Positions 14,226-21,987 of a stretch of DNA of 56,550 bases are shown here, piece by piece (position 1 is the stretch's first letter; the number at the start of each line of letters is the position of its first letter). Both the position numbers and the translations under genes were made by a program. The DNA is taken from IMG/VR virus record IMGVR_UViG_3300036804_000025, positions 1 through 56,550 of that record; one strand, 5' to 3'. This stretch comes from a virus. The notes beneath the pieces were generated by a model. That model ran no database searches and was not told the DNA's origin. It saw only the letters and a list, made by a program, of their open reading frames with translations.

Positions 14226-16274
14226 TTGTCTGACACTCTGATTGACGGCTACTTCAAGAACGAGACCGCAGCCACGGTGTACCGCCGTACGTACTCCCGT
14301 ACCAAGCCGAACGGCCAGAAGGAGACTTGGCCCGAGACGGTTCGGCGCGTGGTTGATGGCAACCTGTCGATGGTTGACCCCTGGTTCATCGAGGACAACG
14401 AGCGAGAGCGCCTTATTGACCTGATCCAGGGCTTCAAGCTGGTTCCGGCTGGTCGTCACCTCAAGTCGGTTGGAGTCAATGACTTCGCCCTCAACAACTG
14501 TTGGCACTCGGGATGGTCCGAGGATCCCGCCGAGCACTTCGAGTTCACGCTTATGCGACTCGCTGAAGGTGGCGGCGTCGGAGCCAACTACAGCAACAAG
14601 TACGTTGGCGTGATGCCTCCTGTGGCCCGTCCGACAGAGACTCACATCGTCTGCCGTGAGGATCACCCGGACTTCCTTGACATGGTTGAGGCTGGTCTCA
14701 TCTCCACGGAGTACAGCCCTGATTGGCACGGGGCCTACCAGGTTGCCGACTCCCGAGAGGGTTGGGCAAAGGCCCTCGGTGATCTGATCCGTAACGCCCA
14801 TGACCCGAGGACCAAGCACACGGCCCGCGTCTATGACGTGTCCCTCGTGCGTGAGAAGGGTGCCGTCCTCAAGACCTTTGGTGGTACCGCTTCGGGCCCC
14901 CAGCCCTTCGCTAGCCTCCTGACCAATGTCGGCAAGATCCTGAACTCCAAGGTCTACGTTGACGCCGAGGATCCGAACGGCCTCGTTCGTATCGCCGGGG
15001 CCAAGCTCACTGGCATGGACGCCATGGAGATTGATCACGAAATCGCACAGTGCATCGTCTCTGGTGGTGTTCGGCGTTCTGCGCGAATGGCCATCATGCA
15101 TTGGCAGGATCCCCAGATTCACCAGTTCATCGACTCTAAGGCCGACTTCTCTAAGCACTGGACTACCAACATCAGTGTTGAAGTGGACGACAACTTCTTC
15201 AACCTGATTAACAAGTTCTCTTCTCCGTCTTATCCGATCCTTCGTAAGATCGCTGAAGGTGTCCATAAGAACGGTGAACCCGGTATCTGGAATAGCTCCC
15301 AGTCTGCTATTGGTGAGCCTATCCCTCCGACTTCCACTAACCCGTGTGGCGAAATCACGCTTAACGAGTGGGAGCCGTGCTGCCTTGGTCATGTGAATCT
15401 CTCTGCCTTCCTTCTCGATGGCGGTCCTGACTATGTTGGCCTCCTTGAGGCTCACCGCCTTATGACTCGCTTCCTTATCCGTGCTACCCATGCAAAGGTT
15501 GAGGATCCGAAGTCTCAGGCCATCATTGAGAAGAATCGACGTATTGGGGTTGGGCACCTTGGCTTTGCTGAGTACCTTGCTGCTGGTGTTTACGGAGAGC
15601 TTGACAACGCTGCATCCGACATCTCCGAGTTTGCTGCTGAAGTGGATGAGGCAGCGATCGAGTATTGCCACCAGCTTCGTATCCCTGTACCTGTAAAGAA
15701 GCGCACCATCGCCCCTACCGGCTCCATCTCAAAGCTTGCTGGTGTGAGTGGTGAGGGTATCCACCCCATCTTTGCTAAGTACTTCCTCCGTCGTATCCGC
15801 TTCTCCAACATTGAGCCGGATGAGGCACGACAGATCGCAGAGTACGAGGAGAAGGGTTACCACACCGAGCCGGATATCTACGCGGCCAATACGACCGTGG
15901 TGGAGATCCCGACTAAGGATCCGATCCTTGAGCTTGTCTCAGATCCGAGCCTTGTCCGTGCGGCTCATGAAATGGACCTTGAAGAGCATTTGGAAATCCA
16001 GCAGATGTACCAGGACTGCTGGGCTGACAATGCTGTCTCGTACACCGTGAACTTCGATCCCGAGACTGTGACCGTTGATGAGCTTGTGGACGCTCTGAAG
16101 GCGTATGGAGCCACGCTGAAGGGAACTACTTGCTTCCCCGAGGCCACACGGCCCCAGTCGCCCTATCAGCGACTCACCGAGGAGCAGTACGGCTACCTCG
16201 TTGAGGCTCTGGGGGAAGAGTCCATGGAGTCTGGCTTCGATGAGGCTTGCGCTACTGGTGCTTGCCCGATCTGA
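14226..16274 (+). CDS. nrdJ: Class II (adenosylcobalamin-dependent) ribonucleotide reductase
   Basis: This 682-aa protein starts at TTG 14226 (MSDTLIDGYFKNETA). Diagnostic features are LKSVGVNDFALNNCW, the catalytic loop STNPCGEITLNEWEPC, and the C-terminal redox pair CATGACPI. Single-chain form and this NPCGEI loop fit the class II enzymes, which reduce ribonucleotides using coenzyme B12 and need no oxygen or separate small subunit. It would supply dNTPs for phage replication with ThyX and dCMP deaminase downstream. It has its own operator-promoter and leader hairpin. The weak TTG start may limit expression. Confidence 0.93.
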   Translation: MSDTLIDGYFKNETAATVYRRTYSRTKPNGQKETWPETVRRVVDGNLSMVDPWFIEDNERERLIDLIQGFKLVPAGRHLKSVGVNDFALNNCWHSGWSEDPAEHFEFTLMRLAEGGGVGANYSNKYVGVMPPVARPTETHIVCREDHPDFLDMVEAGLISTEYSPDWHGAYQVADSREGWAKALGDLIRNAHDPRTKHTARVYDVSLVREKGAVLKTFGGTASGPQPFASLLTNVGKILNSKVYVDAEDPNGLVRIAGAKLTGMDAMEIDHEIAQCIVSGGVRRSARMAIMHWQDPQIHQFIDSKADFSKHWTTNISVEVDDNFFNLINKFSSPSYPILRKIAEGVHKNGEPGIWNSSQSAIGEPIPPTSTNPCGEITLNEWEPCCLGHVNLSAFLLDGGPDYVGLLEAHRLMTRFLIRATHAKVEDPKSQAIIEKNRRIGVGHLGFAEYLAAGVYGELDNAASDISEFAAEVDEAAIEYCHQLRIPVPVKKRTIAPTGSISKLAGVSGEGIHPIFAKYFLRRIRFSNIEPDEARQIAEYEEKGYHTEPDIYAANTTVVEIPTKDPILELVSDPSLVRAAHEMDLEEHLEIQQMYQDCWADNAVSYTVNFDPETVTVDELVDALKAYGATLKGTTCFPEATRPQSPYQRLTEEQYGYLVEALGEESMESGFDEACATGACPI

Positions 16275-16275
16275 G

Positions 16276-16305
16276 CTTGACTCGTGGGGACTTCTAGTCC
16301 ATACT
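16276..16305 (+). promoter_or_regulatory. Operator-promoter after ribonucleotide reductase
   Basis: CTTGACTCGTGGGGA with CATACT 17 bp from TTGACT. A hairpin GGGGCGC/GCGCCCC at 16316-16335 follows, then a second operator at 16353. The same order occurs at 18000-18085. Confidence 0.85.
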
Positions 16306-16352
16306 TGAAGGAGTAGGGGCGCTTCACGGCGCCCCACCCTTCTGACCCAAAT

Positions 16353-16367
16353 CTTGACTCGTGGGAA
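16353..16367 (+). promoter_or_regulatory. Downstream operator of a promoter-hairpin-operator module
   Basis: CTTGACTCGTGGGAA ending nine bases before the next start codon. No -10 fits before the gene, so it is best read as a stoperator within the leader. Confidence 0.7.
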
Positions 16368-16376
16368 ACAAGGAGA

Positions 16377-16871
16377 ATGACCGTGGCTGATCCGTTTGCC
16401 GTAGACGACAACCCGTGGGACGAACCCACCACCAACACCGACACCTTCACCGAGGAGAAGCAGCCTATGACCGTTGGCACTGATTTCGAGGCGTACACCA
16501 TCACCCTGAAGTTTGGTGGCGGCTATGACGCCCCGTGGGCCGTGATCCGAGCTGGTGACGCTGAGACCGCCAAGGAGCGCATCCAGGAAGCCCAGCGAAC
16601 GGGCCTGCTTGAGATGATCGCCAAGGCTTCTGGTCACGTGTCTACGCTGATTGGTGACAAGCCGTCTGGTGGCGGTCAGAGCCGCCCGGCCCCGCGTACT
16701 GGTGGTGGTAGCCAGGCCCCGGCTGAGACCGTTGACGGTGACTCGTGCACCCACGGCCGCCGACTGGTGGATAAGGGTTCCTGGGCTGCCAAGTTCTGTG
16801 GCCACCCCGACAAGTCCCAGCAGTGCGAGCCGCTTTGGCGTGACAAGCAGGGCAACTTCAAGGCTAAGTAA
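16377..16871 (+). CDS. Possible ssDNA-binding-type early protein
   Basis: This 164-aa protein. An acidic N-terminus (DPFAVDDNPWDEP) leads to a beta-rich core (FEAYTITLKFGGGYDAPWAV), a Gly/Pro/Ser/Arg linker, and a C-terminal Cys/His part with SCTHGRR, FCGHP and QCEPLW. This order (folded core, linker, zinc-like end) recurs in actinophage early proteins proposed to bind DNA, but I see no signature proving it. ATG 16377 follows AAGGAGA. Confidence 0.65.
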   Translation: MTVADPFAVDDNPWDEPTTNTDTFTEEKQPMTVGTDFEAYTITLKFGGGYDAPWAVIRAGDAETAKERIQEAQRTGLLEMIAKASGHVSTLIGDKPSGGGQSRPAPRTGGGSQAPAETVDGDSCTHGRRLVDKGSWAAKFCGHPDKSQQCEPLWRDKQGNFKAK

Positions 16872-16894
16872 GCCAGTTTTCATTTAACCCAAAT

Positions 16895-16909
16895 CTTGAC
16901 ACGTGGGTA
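16895..16909 (+). promoter_or_regulatory. Variant operator with following hairpin
   Basis: CTTGACACGTGGGTA (TTGACA form), directly followed by GGGGGCC GAAA GGCCCCC at 16911-16928 and then the ribosome site of the next gene. No -10 is evident. Confidence 0.65.
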
Positions 16910-16942
16910 AGGGGGCCGAAAGGCCCCCGCCCGAGGAGAACT

Positions 16943-17140
16943 ATGCGCATCAATGTCAACCGAATCGTCACTGTGGACATGTCCCTCACTGAGATTGAGG
17001 CGGCTGCTATGGCGGCTGGTCTTCAGGATTCCCTGAACAACCCGTCGAGCACGCTTACCCCGAATAACCGGGAGATCATCGGCGGCATTCTGAACGGCCT
17101 CTTTGCCAGCCTGGACGCCACGAGCGGCGACACCCTGTGA
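16943..17140 (+). CDS. Small early protein, unknown
   Basis: This 65-aa protein starting MRINVNRIVTVDMSLTEIEA, with a helix-rich Ala/Leu body. It follows a GAGGAG ribosome site and overlaps the GTG start of the lysozyme-like gene by four bases. No family recognised. Confidence 0.65.
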   Translation: MRINVNRIVTVDMSLTEIEAAAMAAGLQDSLNNPSSTLTPNNREIIGGILNGLFASLDATSGDTL

Positions 17141-17796
17141 GGAAGACCGTTGCTGCTGCCACGGTCGGCATCATGGCCGTAGCTGCGGTCCCTACCACCT
17201 TCGAGAAGCCGGAAAAGCCGGATCCGACCCCCGCCGCACAGACTCTCGACCTGGGGCTGACCTCCCCGGCCTCCGTCGAGGCCCTGGAGGACCAGGCGGA
17301 GGCCGTCAGAGAGCAGGAACGGCAGGCCCGTGAATACGAGGCCGCTATGAAGGCTTCCAAGGAAGCCCACAGGAAGGCCGTAGAAGCCCGTAAGGAAGCT
17401 GAGAGGTCTCGGAGTGCCAAGAGGACACCGAAAGCGCCGCAGAAGACCGTACAACCGCCTTCCCAGTCCTCCTATGGCAACAATCTAGACGGCTGGATCC
17501 GAGAAGCACTCTCAATCATGGCCAAACATGGGATTCCAGGCAGTTACAACGGCCTCTATCGCAACATCATGAGGGAATCCGGCGGGAACCCTCACGCTAT
17601 TAACCTCACAGACTCGAATGCAGCCAAGGGGACGCCCTCTAAGGGACTCCTTCAGGCCATAGATCCCACTTTCCGGGCCTACCACGTAGGCGGAACGTCT
17701 TGGGACATCTATGACCCTGTAGCAAACATCGTCGCCTGTGCCAACTATGCGGCCCATACCTATGGGTCTATCGACAACGTGAATGGGGCTTACTGA
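17137..17796 (+). CDS. Exported lysozyme-like (SLT transglycosylase) protein
   Basis: This 219-aa protein starts at GTG 17137. Residues 1-22 (MRKTVAAATVGIMAVAAVP) look like a signal peptide or membrane anchor. A Pro-rich stretch and a long charged coiled coil follow (about 60-110). A C-terminal transglycosylase-type domain carries the probable catalytic Glu in YRNIMRESGGNPHAINL and GLLQAIDPTFRAY, then VANIVACANYAAHTYG. Such domains cut peptidoglycan. Its position inside the replication operon, away from the endolysin, suggests a role early in infection or lysogeny, for example cell-wall remodelling or exclusion. Confidence 0.78.
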   Translation: MRKTVAAATVGIMAVAAVPTTFEKPEKPDPTPAAQTLDLGLTSPASVEALEDQAEAVREQERQAREYEAAMKASKEAHRKAVEARKEAERSRSAKRTPKAPQKTVQPPSQSSYGNNLDGWIREALSIMAKHGIPGSYNGLYRNIMRESGGNPHAINLTDSNAAKGTPSKGLLQAIDPTFRAYHVGGTSWDIYDPVANIVACANYAAHTYGSIDNVNGAY

Positions 17797-17999
17797 TGAA
17801 CGAGAACATTGACGACTTCCTGAACTCCATCGGCGTGGACGCCGTGAAGATTCAGCTTGACGAGTCCACCAAGCTTGCCGGACAGGTCATTGACGCGGCT
17901 GGTGACATCAAGGATCGGGCTATTAGCGTCGGCCTCTCTCACGAGCTGGCAGAGGAGATGGCCGGGGCCTTCTTCGGTAAGGTTCTGTTTGGCGAGTAA
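17796..17999 (+). CDS. Small acidic helical protein
   Basis: This 67-aa acidic protein (MNENIDDFLNSIGVDAVKIQ), predicted mostly helical, is coupled to the lysozyme-like gene by a shared stop/start. Its stop is followed at once by an operator-promoter. Function not recognised; coupling would fit a partner or inhibitor of the upstream enzyme, which is a guess. Confidence 0.65.
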   Translation: MNENIDDFLNSIGVDAVKIQLDESTKLAGQVIDAAGDIKDRAISVGLSHELAEEMAGAFFGKVLFGE

Positions 18000-18029
18000 C
18001 TTGACTCGTGGGGATCGGTAAGTCATACT
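18000..18029 (+). promoter_or_regulatory. DNA polymerase operator-promoter with UUCG hairpin
   Basis: CTTGACTCGTGGGGA, then CATACT 17 bp from TTGACT. A GGGGCC TTCG GGCCCC hairpin sits at 18038-18053, and a second operator variant at 18071-18085 precedes the polymerase gene. Confidence 0.85.
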
Positions 18030-18070
18030 GAAGATGTGGGGCCTTCGGGCCCCTCTCTTCCGACCTGAAA

Positions 18071-18085
18071 CTTTACTCGTGGGGA
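18071..18085 (+). promoter_or_regulatory. Operator variant next to the polymerase start
   Basis: CTTTACTCGTGGGGA; its GGGGAGA also serves as ribosome site for TTG 18093. No -10 fits. Probably a stoperator. Confidence 0.65.
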
Positions 18086-18092
18086 GAATGGG

Positions 18093-19901
18093 TTGATCAG
18101 CTTCTGTCCAGCACGGAAGGTGGCCGGTGATGCGGTAACCATTCACGTTCTGGAGGATGCGAACGACATACCGGAATTCGTCAAGTGGATCCGGTCTTAC
18201 AAACACTTCGGTCTTGATACCGAGACCACTGGTCTTGACTACTGGTCAGAAGACTTCCGCCTTCGCCTGGTCCAGTTCGGCACTAAGGACACGGCCTACG
18301 TTGTCCCCGTAGAGGTCTCCGAAGACCTTTGGGACGCGGCGATAGGCGCTATCCGGGACATCTACCGTCGTGGTGGGAAGCTCGCTCTCCAGAACGCCAC
18401 CTATGACCTCCTGGTTCTGGACGCTAAGACAGAGCTTCGGATGGAGGACATTTGGCCTGCGGTAGTCGATTCCAAGATCCTGGGGCATCTGGTCGATAGT
18501 CGGGCCTACAAGGAAGGTGGCACTGGGCATAGCTTGGAAGACCTTACGCGGGCATACATTGACGGTGAGGTTGCCACAAAGATCAAGGGCTCCATGACGG
18601 AGCTTGCTAAGTCGATGAAGACCACTAAGGGTGAGGTCTTTAAGAACATCGACACTTGGCACCCCGGCTATCTGCTCTATTCGGGGCTCGACCCCGTCTT
18701 GTCGTTCCGACTGGCTAAGCGGCTTGGGCCTCTCGTCCCGAAGACGGCACAGAAGCTCATACGGTTTGAACACAAGGTCGCCGAGATCTGCTCTTACATG
18801 AGCCGTCGCGGTGTTCGCCTTGATGTCGAGTACACGAAGGCCCTCATTCAGAAGCTCTTCGCTGATGAGCTTGAGTGGACGGCCATTGCTCGTGAACTGG
18901 GCTGTGGTAACCCGTGGGCGACTGAGCAGGCAGCAGACGCGTTTGAGGCTCGTGGAGTGGTCATCAAGGGCCGCACGCCGAGTGGTAAGCGCAAGGTGGA
19001 CAAGGTCTTCTTGGAAGAGAGGATCAAGGAGGGTGACCTTCTAGCTAAGGCGATTGAGCAAGCTAAGTCGGCCCGCAAGAAGCGGACCACATGGCTTGAA
19101 GGCTTCTTGGCTGCTGTAGACAGCAAGGGATACATCCACCCGTGGATACATTCCATAGCCGCCAGGACAGCCCGGATGTCTATTACTGGTATCCCGGCTC
19201 AAACGTTGCCCGCTGGGGATCCTGAGATCCGGCATTGCTTCCTTGCCGACCCTGGCCATGTGATGCTCTCGACTGACTACAGCAACATGGAGCTTCGGTT
19301 CCTTGCGGCTCATAGCCAGGATAAGACGATGCTTACGGCATTCCGGAATGGTGATGATCTTCACCAGATTACGGCTGATGCTGCTGGTGTCTCTCGTAAG
19401 GCCGGTAAGGGTACTAACTTCACGGTGGTCTTTGGTGGGGGATGGAAGGCCGTTCACGAACAGAACGGTGTCTCTCCCGAGGATGCTAAGAAGGCTGTGG
19501 AGGCGTTCTGGAAGACCTATCCAGGGGTTAAGAAGCTCTCGGATAAGTTGATCAAGGATGCTCGGATGCTCGGGTATGTGGTCACTGCTTCCGGTCGTCG
19601 CCTTTACGTGGACAAGGACCGTTCGTACTCTGCCCTGAACTACTTCATCCAGTCTGGCTCTCGGGATATCACTTGTCGGGCACTTGTCCGCCTCTTTGAG
19701 GCAGGCTTTATGCCTTACATGTTGCTCCCTATCCATGACGAAATTCTCTTCACGGTTCCTCGCCAGTTCGCGGAGCGTGGAGCGAACCTGACGGCAAAGC
19801 TGATGGCAGAGACCATCAAGGGCTTGGAGATCCCGACTGACCCTGAGTTCGCTCAGGAGTCGTGGGGGAGTCTCCTTGAAGACACAAACAGTAAGCACTA
19901 A
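18093..19901 (+). CDS. DNA polymerase I family, exonuclease plus polymerase
   Basis: This 602-aa protein, like phage Pol I without a 5'-3' nuclease domain. The N-terminal 3'-5' exonuclease has FGLDTETTGLDYW and LALQNATYDLLVLDAK. The polymerase part has LSTDYSNMELRFLAAHSQD (motif A), RKAGKGTNFTVVFGGG (finger helix, motif B) and LLPIHDEILFTVP (motif C). All key acidic residues are present. TTG 18093 is used because it follows GGGGAGA; an internal GTG at 18120 would also keep all domains. It is the replicative polymerase of this phage, controlled by an operator-promoter with a leader hairpin. Confidence 0.93.
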   Translation: MISFCPARKVAGDAVTIHVLEDANDIPEFVKWIRSYKHFGLDTETTGLDYWSEDFRLRLVQFGTKDTAYVVPVEVSEDLWDAAIGAIRDIYRRGGKLALQNATYDLLVLDAKTELRMEDIWPAVVDSKILGHLVDSRAYKEGGTGHSLEDLTRAYIDGEVATKIKGSMTELAKSMKTTKGEVFKNIDTWHPGYLLYSGLDPVLSFRLAKRLGPLVPKTAQKLIRFEHKVAEICSYMSRRGVRLDVEYTKALIQKLFADELEWTAIARELGCGNPWATEQAADAFEARGVVIKGRTPSGKRKVDKVFLEERIKEGDLLAKAIEQAKSARKKRTTWLEGFLAAVDSKGYIHPWIHSIAARTARMSITGIPAQTLPAGDPEIRHCFLADPGHVMLSTDYSNMELRFLAAHSQDKTMLTAFRNGDDLHQITADAAGVSRKAGKGTNFTVVFGGGWKAVHEQNGVSPEDAKKAVEAFWKTYPGVKKLSDKLIKDARMLGYVVTASGRRLYVDKDRSYSALNYFIQSGSRDITCRALVRLFEAGFMPYMLLPIHDEILFTVPRQFAERGANLTAKLMAETIKGLEIPTDPEFAQESWGSLLEDTNSKH

Positions 19902-19914
19902 GGAAGGTAACTAA

Positions 19915-20610
19915 GTGGGTATCGAGTTCCGGTCGGACATGCGCGTTGAGCTTATCGATTCGATGGGCGGTGACCATTCGATCGTCCGGGCCGCTCGGGT
20001 CTCCTCTGGTTCGGAGGCTGGCAACGAGAAGCGGGATAAGGGTTTGGTCAACATGCTCATGCGTGACCGACACGGCAGCCCCTTCGAGGCCGTCACGATG
20101 CAATTCTTCGTGGAAGTGCCGATCTTCGTTGCACGCGAGTGGTTCCGGCATCGGATGAGTTCCTTCAACGAGACTTCCGGCCGGTACAAGGTGTTGGAGC
20201 CTGTCTTCTACATTCCGAGCGAGGAGCGACCCCTTCGTCAGATTGGTAAGCCTGGGGCGTACACGTTCGAGCCTGGCGACTATCAGCAGGTACTCACGGC
20301 CAAGTCTGCCGGTATCCGGACCGCTAGGGCGGCCTGGGAGGAATACCAGCACCAGCTTGACGCCGGAGTTGCCCGAGAAGTGGCACGGAATGTGCTTCCG
20401 CTCTCCATCTACACGTCTTTCTACTGGACCGTGAACCTTCGCTCGGTGATGAACTTCCTGTCTCTCCGACATGTCACCGAGGACACCACGGTTCCGACCT
20501 TCCCCCTGTACGAGATCGATCAGGCCGCAGCCCTTATCGAGGACCACGCACACCGTGTGGCCCCGGAATCCATGGCGGCCTTCAACAAGAATGGGCGGGT
20601 TGCTCCGTGA
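19915..20610 (+). CDS. thyX: Flavin-dependent thymidylate synthase
   Basis: This 231-aa ThyX. The signature RHR in WFRHRMSSFNETSGRY, the upstream AARVSSG segment and the C-terminal LRSVMNFLSLRH are all present. It converts dUMP to dTMP using methylene-tetrahydrofolate and FAD, replacing the host ThyA-type enzyme. GTG 19915 follows AAGGAAGG, 13 bases after the polymerase stop, so both share one transcript. It begins a run of coupled small genes ending in dCMP deaminase. Confidence 0.95.
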   Translation: MGIEFRSDMRVELIDSMGGDHSIVRAARVSSGSEAGNEKRDKGLVNMLMRDRHGSPFEAVTMQFFVEVPIFVAREWFRHRMSSFNETSGRYKVLEPVFYIPSEERPLRQIGKPGAYTFEPGDYQQVLTAKSAGIRTARAAWEEYQHQLDAGVAREVARNVLPLSIYTSFYWTVNLRSVMNFLSLRHVTEDTTVPTFPLYEIDQAAALIEDHAHRVAPESMAAFNKNGRVAP

Positions 20611-20771
20611 TTAAGACCGAAATCACTCTTCGCTCTGAGAACAACAAGTTCAAGGTGAGTGATCTGATCAAGTTCACCGAGAAGCTGAAGGCCCTGTATC
20701 CGATGGATCAGGAGTACTTCTACGTAGAGCTTACTCACGACTCACTTACCGCCTATGACGAAGAGGAGTAG
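20607..20771 (+). CDS. Small early protein (54 aa)
   Basis: GTG 20607 overlaps the ThyX stop. The protein begins MIKTEITLRSENNKFKVSDL and ends in an acidic YDEEE. Overlap, codon use and spacing make it convincing as a gene, though no function is recognised. Confidence 0.72.
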   Translation: MIKTEITLRSENNKFKVSDLIKFTEKLKALYPMDQEYFYVELTHDSLTAYDEEE

Positions 20772-20778
20772 TCAGTAA

Positions 20779-20859
20779 GTGATCGGCTGGGTTGAAGACG
20801 AAGACGACTGCCTGTTCTGTGGTGGCCGACGCTGTATCGATGATGAGGAGCAAGAGTGA
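20779..20859 (+). CDS. Acidic Cys microprotein (26 aa)
   Basis: GTG 20779 opens a 26-aa frame, MIGWVEDEDDCLFCGGRRC then an acidic end. The CxxC plus a third Cys five residues later could bind a metal. Its stop overlaps the next GTG, in keeping with the coupled run of genes around it. Confidence 0.55.
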   Translation: MIGWVEDEDDCLFCGGRRCIDDEEQE

Positions 20860-21053
20860 GTAACCCCTTCGAGTCTCTTACCCATGAGCAGGTCTCTGTT
20901 CTGTGGGATATGCGGGACTACTGGGCCGATAAGGACCGGCATGGAGAGCTGGAGCGGGAGTACAACTACGACGAAGACCAGATAAAGGCTTTCTGGGATC
21001 TCGGTTCCCTCATCGACGCCGAAGCTAAGAAGCGAAGGATCATCTACTGCTAA
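20856..21053 (+). CDS. Small charged early protein
   Basis: This 65-aa protein (MSNPFESLTHEQVSVLWDMR), highly charged and helical, ends in KKRRIIYC. Both ends overlap neighbouring genes by one to four bases. No family recognised. Confidence 0.72.
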   Translation: MSNPFESLTHEQVSVLWDMRDYWADKDRHGELEREYNYDEDQIKAFWDLGSLIDAEAKKRRIIYC

Positions 21054-21448
21054 TGCGTCCCGACTTTGACACCTACTACCTTGCGGGGGCTGAGTGGGCT
21101 GCCACTCGTGCCGACTGCACCCGTGCTCAGGTTGGTGCCCTGCTGGTCTCTCGGGACCACAGGGTGACCCCCGGCTATAACGGCCTGCCGTCCGGCATCC
21201 CTGGGTGTGCCTCCGCAGGGAACTGCCCTCGTGGCCGTCTGACGACCGAAGAGTGTGCGCGCGACTCCAACTACGCGAACTGTGCCGCCAGGCACGCAGA
21301 GGACAACGCAATCACCAGGGCGAGGCCGGAAGACCTCCCCGGAGCCACGCTGTACGTCACGCGTGCTCCCTGCCCTTCCTGCCAGACGCTCATCAAGGCT
21401 GCTGGCATTGCCCGTGTAGTGACTCCGGGGGGTGACTTCGATGTCTGA
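21053..21448 (+). CDS. dCMP deaminase
   Basis: This 131-aa zinc deaminase. Catalytic HAEDNAI (His, Glu) and the second zinc half PCPSCQTLI are present, with a phage/ComEB-type insert containing CASAGNCPRGR between them. It makes dUMP from dCMP, feeding the ThyX encoded just upstream. ATG 21053 shares a base with the previous stop. Confidence 0.93.
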   Translation: MRPDFDTYYLAGAEWAATRADCTRAQVGALLVSRDHRVTPGYNGLPSGIPGCASAGNCPRGRLTTEECARDSNYANCAARHAEDNAITRARPEDLPGATLYVTRAPCPSCQTLIKAAGIARVVTPGGDFDV

Positions 21449-21590
21449 CCCCATCCAAGACCTGATGCGGCTCCTGGAGGAGCTTTCACCCCCGAAGCTC
21501 TGTGCCGACTGTGAACGTCGGCTCAAAGAGGCCGGGATCGAATCCGTGACTTACAAGAAGATCGACTCCACCAAGGGAGAGCTGCTGTGA
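21441..21590 (+). CDS. Small early protein (49 aa)
   Basis: ATG 21441 overlaps the deaminase end. MSDPIQDLMRLLEELSPPKL is followed by a CADCERR knuckle and a Lys-rich end. GGAGGAGC lies inside it and its stop overlaps the next GTG. Unknown function. Confidence 0.68.
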   Translation: MSDPIQDLMRLLEELSPPKLCADCERRLKEAGIESVTYKKIDSTKGELL

Positions 21591-21769
21591 CTGTCATGCC
21601 GGACGCGTACTACGAGGTTGAGCACGCCCGCGACATTGCTGGATGCCAGGGCTGCGGTTGCCTGTACGACGTCAACGACGTGCAGGAAGAGGAGCTGCGA
21701 GACGGCTCGTTCCTGATGCTCTGCGGGGACTGCTGGGAGGACTTCTACGAGGCCGGGCAGTTGGTTTAG
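21587..21769 (+). CDS. Small zinc-ribbon-like protein
   Basis: This 60-aa protein with CQGCGCLYD and LCGDCWEDFYEAG, two Cys pairs about 25 residues apart, a zinc-ribbon arrangement. It is the last gene of the polymerase-ThyX-deaminase transcript. Function unknown. Confidence 0.72.
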   Translation: MTVMPDAYYEVEHARDIAGCQGCGCLYDVNDVQEEELRDGSFLMLCGDCWEDFYEAGQLV

Positions 21770-21781
21770 TTTCCTCGGAAA

Positions 21782-21796
21782 CTTGACTTATGGGGG
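21782..21796 (+). promoter_or_regulatory. Operator variant
   Basis: CTTGACTTATGGGGG, with two changes in the core. The next TATCAT is 24 bp away, too far for a normal promoter. Confidence 0.5.
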
Positions 21797-21856
21797 GTCT
21801 GGTCGGGGGTGGTATCATCCGGCCAAGCTTTCCTGATGGCGAGGATCGCTGGAAGT

Positions 21857-21907
21857 GGGGACATGGCTGCGGCATGGTCGGCTCTCGTGGGCCGCAGCGG
21901 TGTCCCC
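21857..21907 (+). ncRNA. Long hairpin in a gene-free gap
   Basis: Arms GGGGACA..GCTGCGGC and GCCGCAGC..TGTCCCC pair over 15 of 17 bases around a 17-base loop. No T-run follows directly, only CTCCTTCTT. It may end the preceding operon or be a structured leader or small RNA. Confidence 0.5.
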
Positions 21908-21924
21908 TCCTTCTTGCCCTGAAT

Positions 21925-21957
21925 CTTGACCCGTGGGTGTCGGTACCTCTAGGTAGG
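21925..21957 (+). promoter_or_regulatory. Promoter with variant operator before membrane protein
   Basis: CTTGACCCGTGGGTG, with TTGACC as -35 and TAGGTA at about 18 bp. It precedes the membrane protein gene by some 30 bases. Confidence 0.6.
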
Positions 21958-21987
21958 GTTGGCGTAAATAACGATCTTGGAGGGGTA

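Noticed and set aside
13854-15671. 605-codon leftward open frame opposite thioredoxin and ribonucleotide reductase
   Set aside because: It is the antisense of two well-recognised genes. Low-complexity Val/Leu/Arg composition is a by-product of GC-rich codon use; there is no ribosome site.
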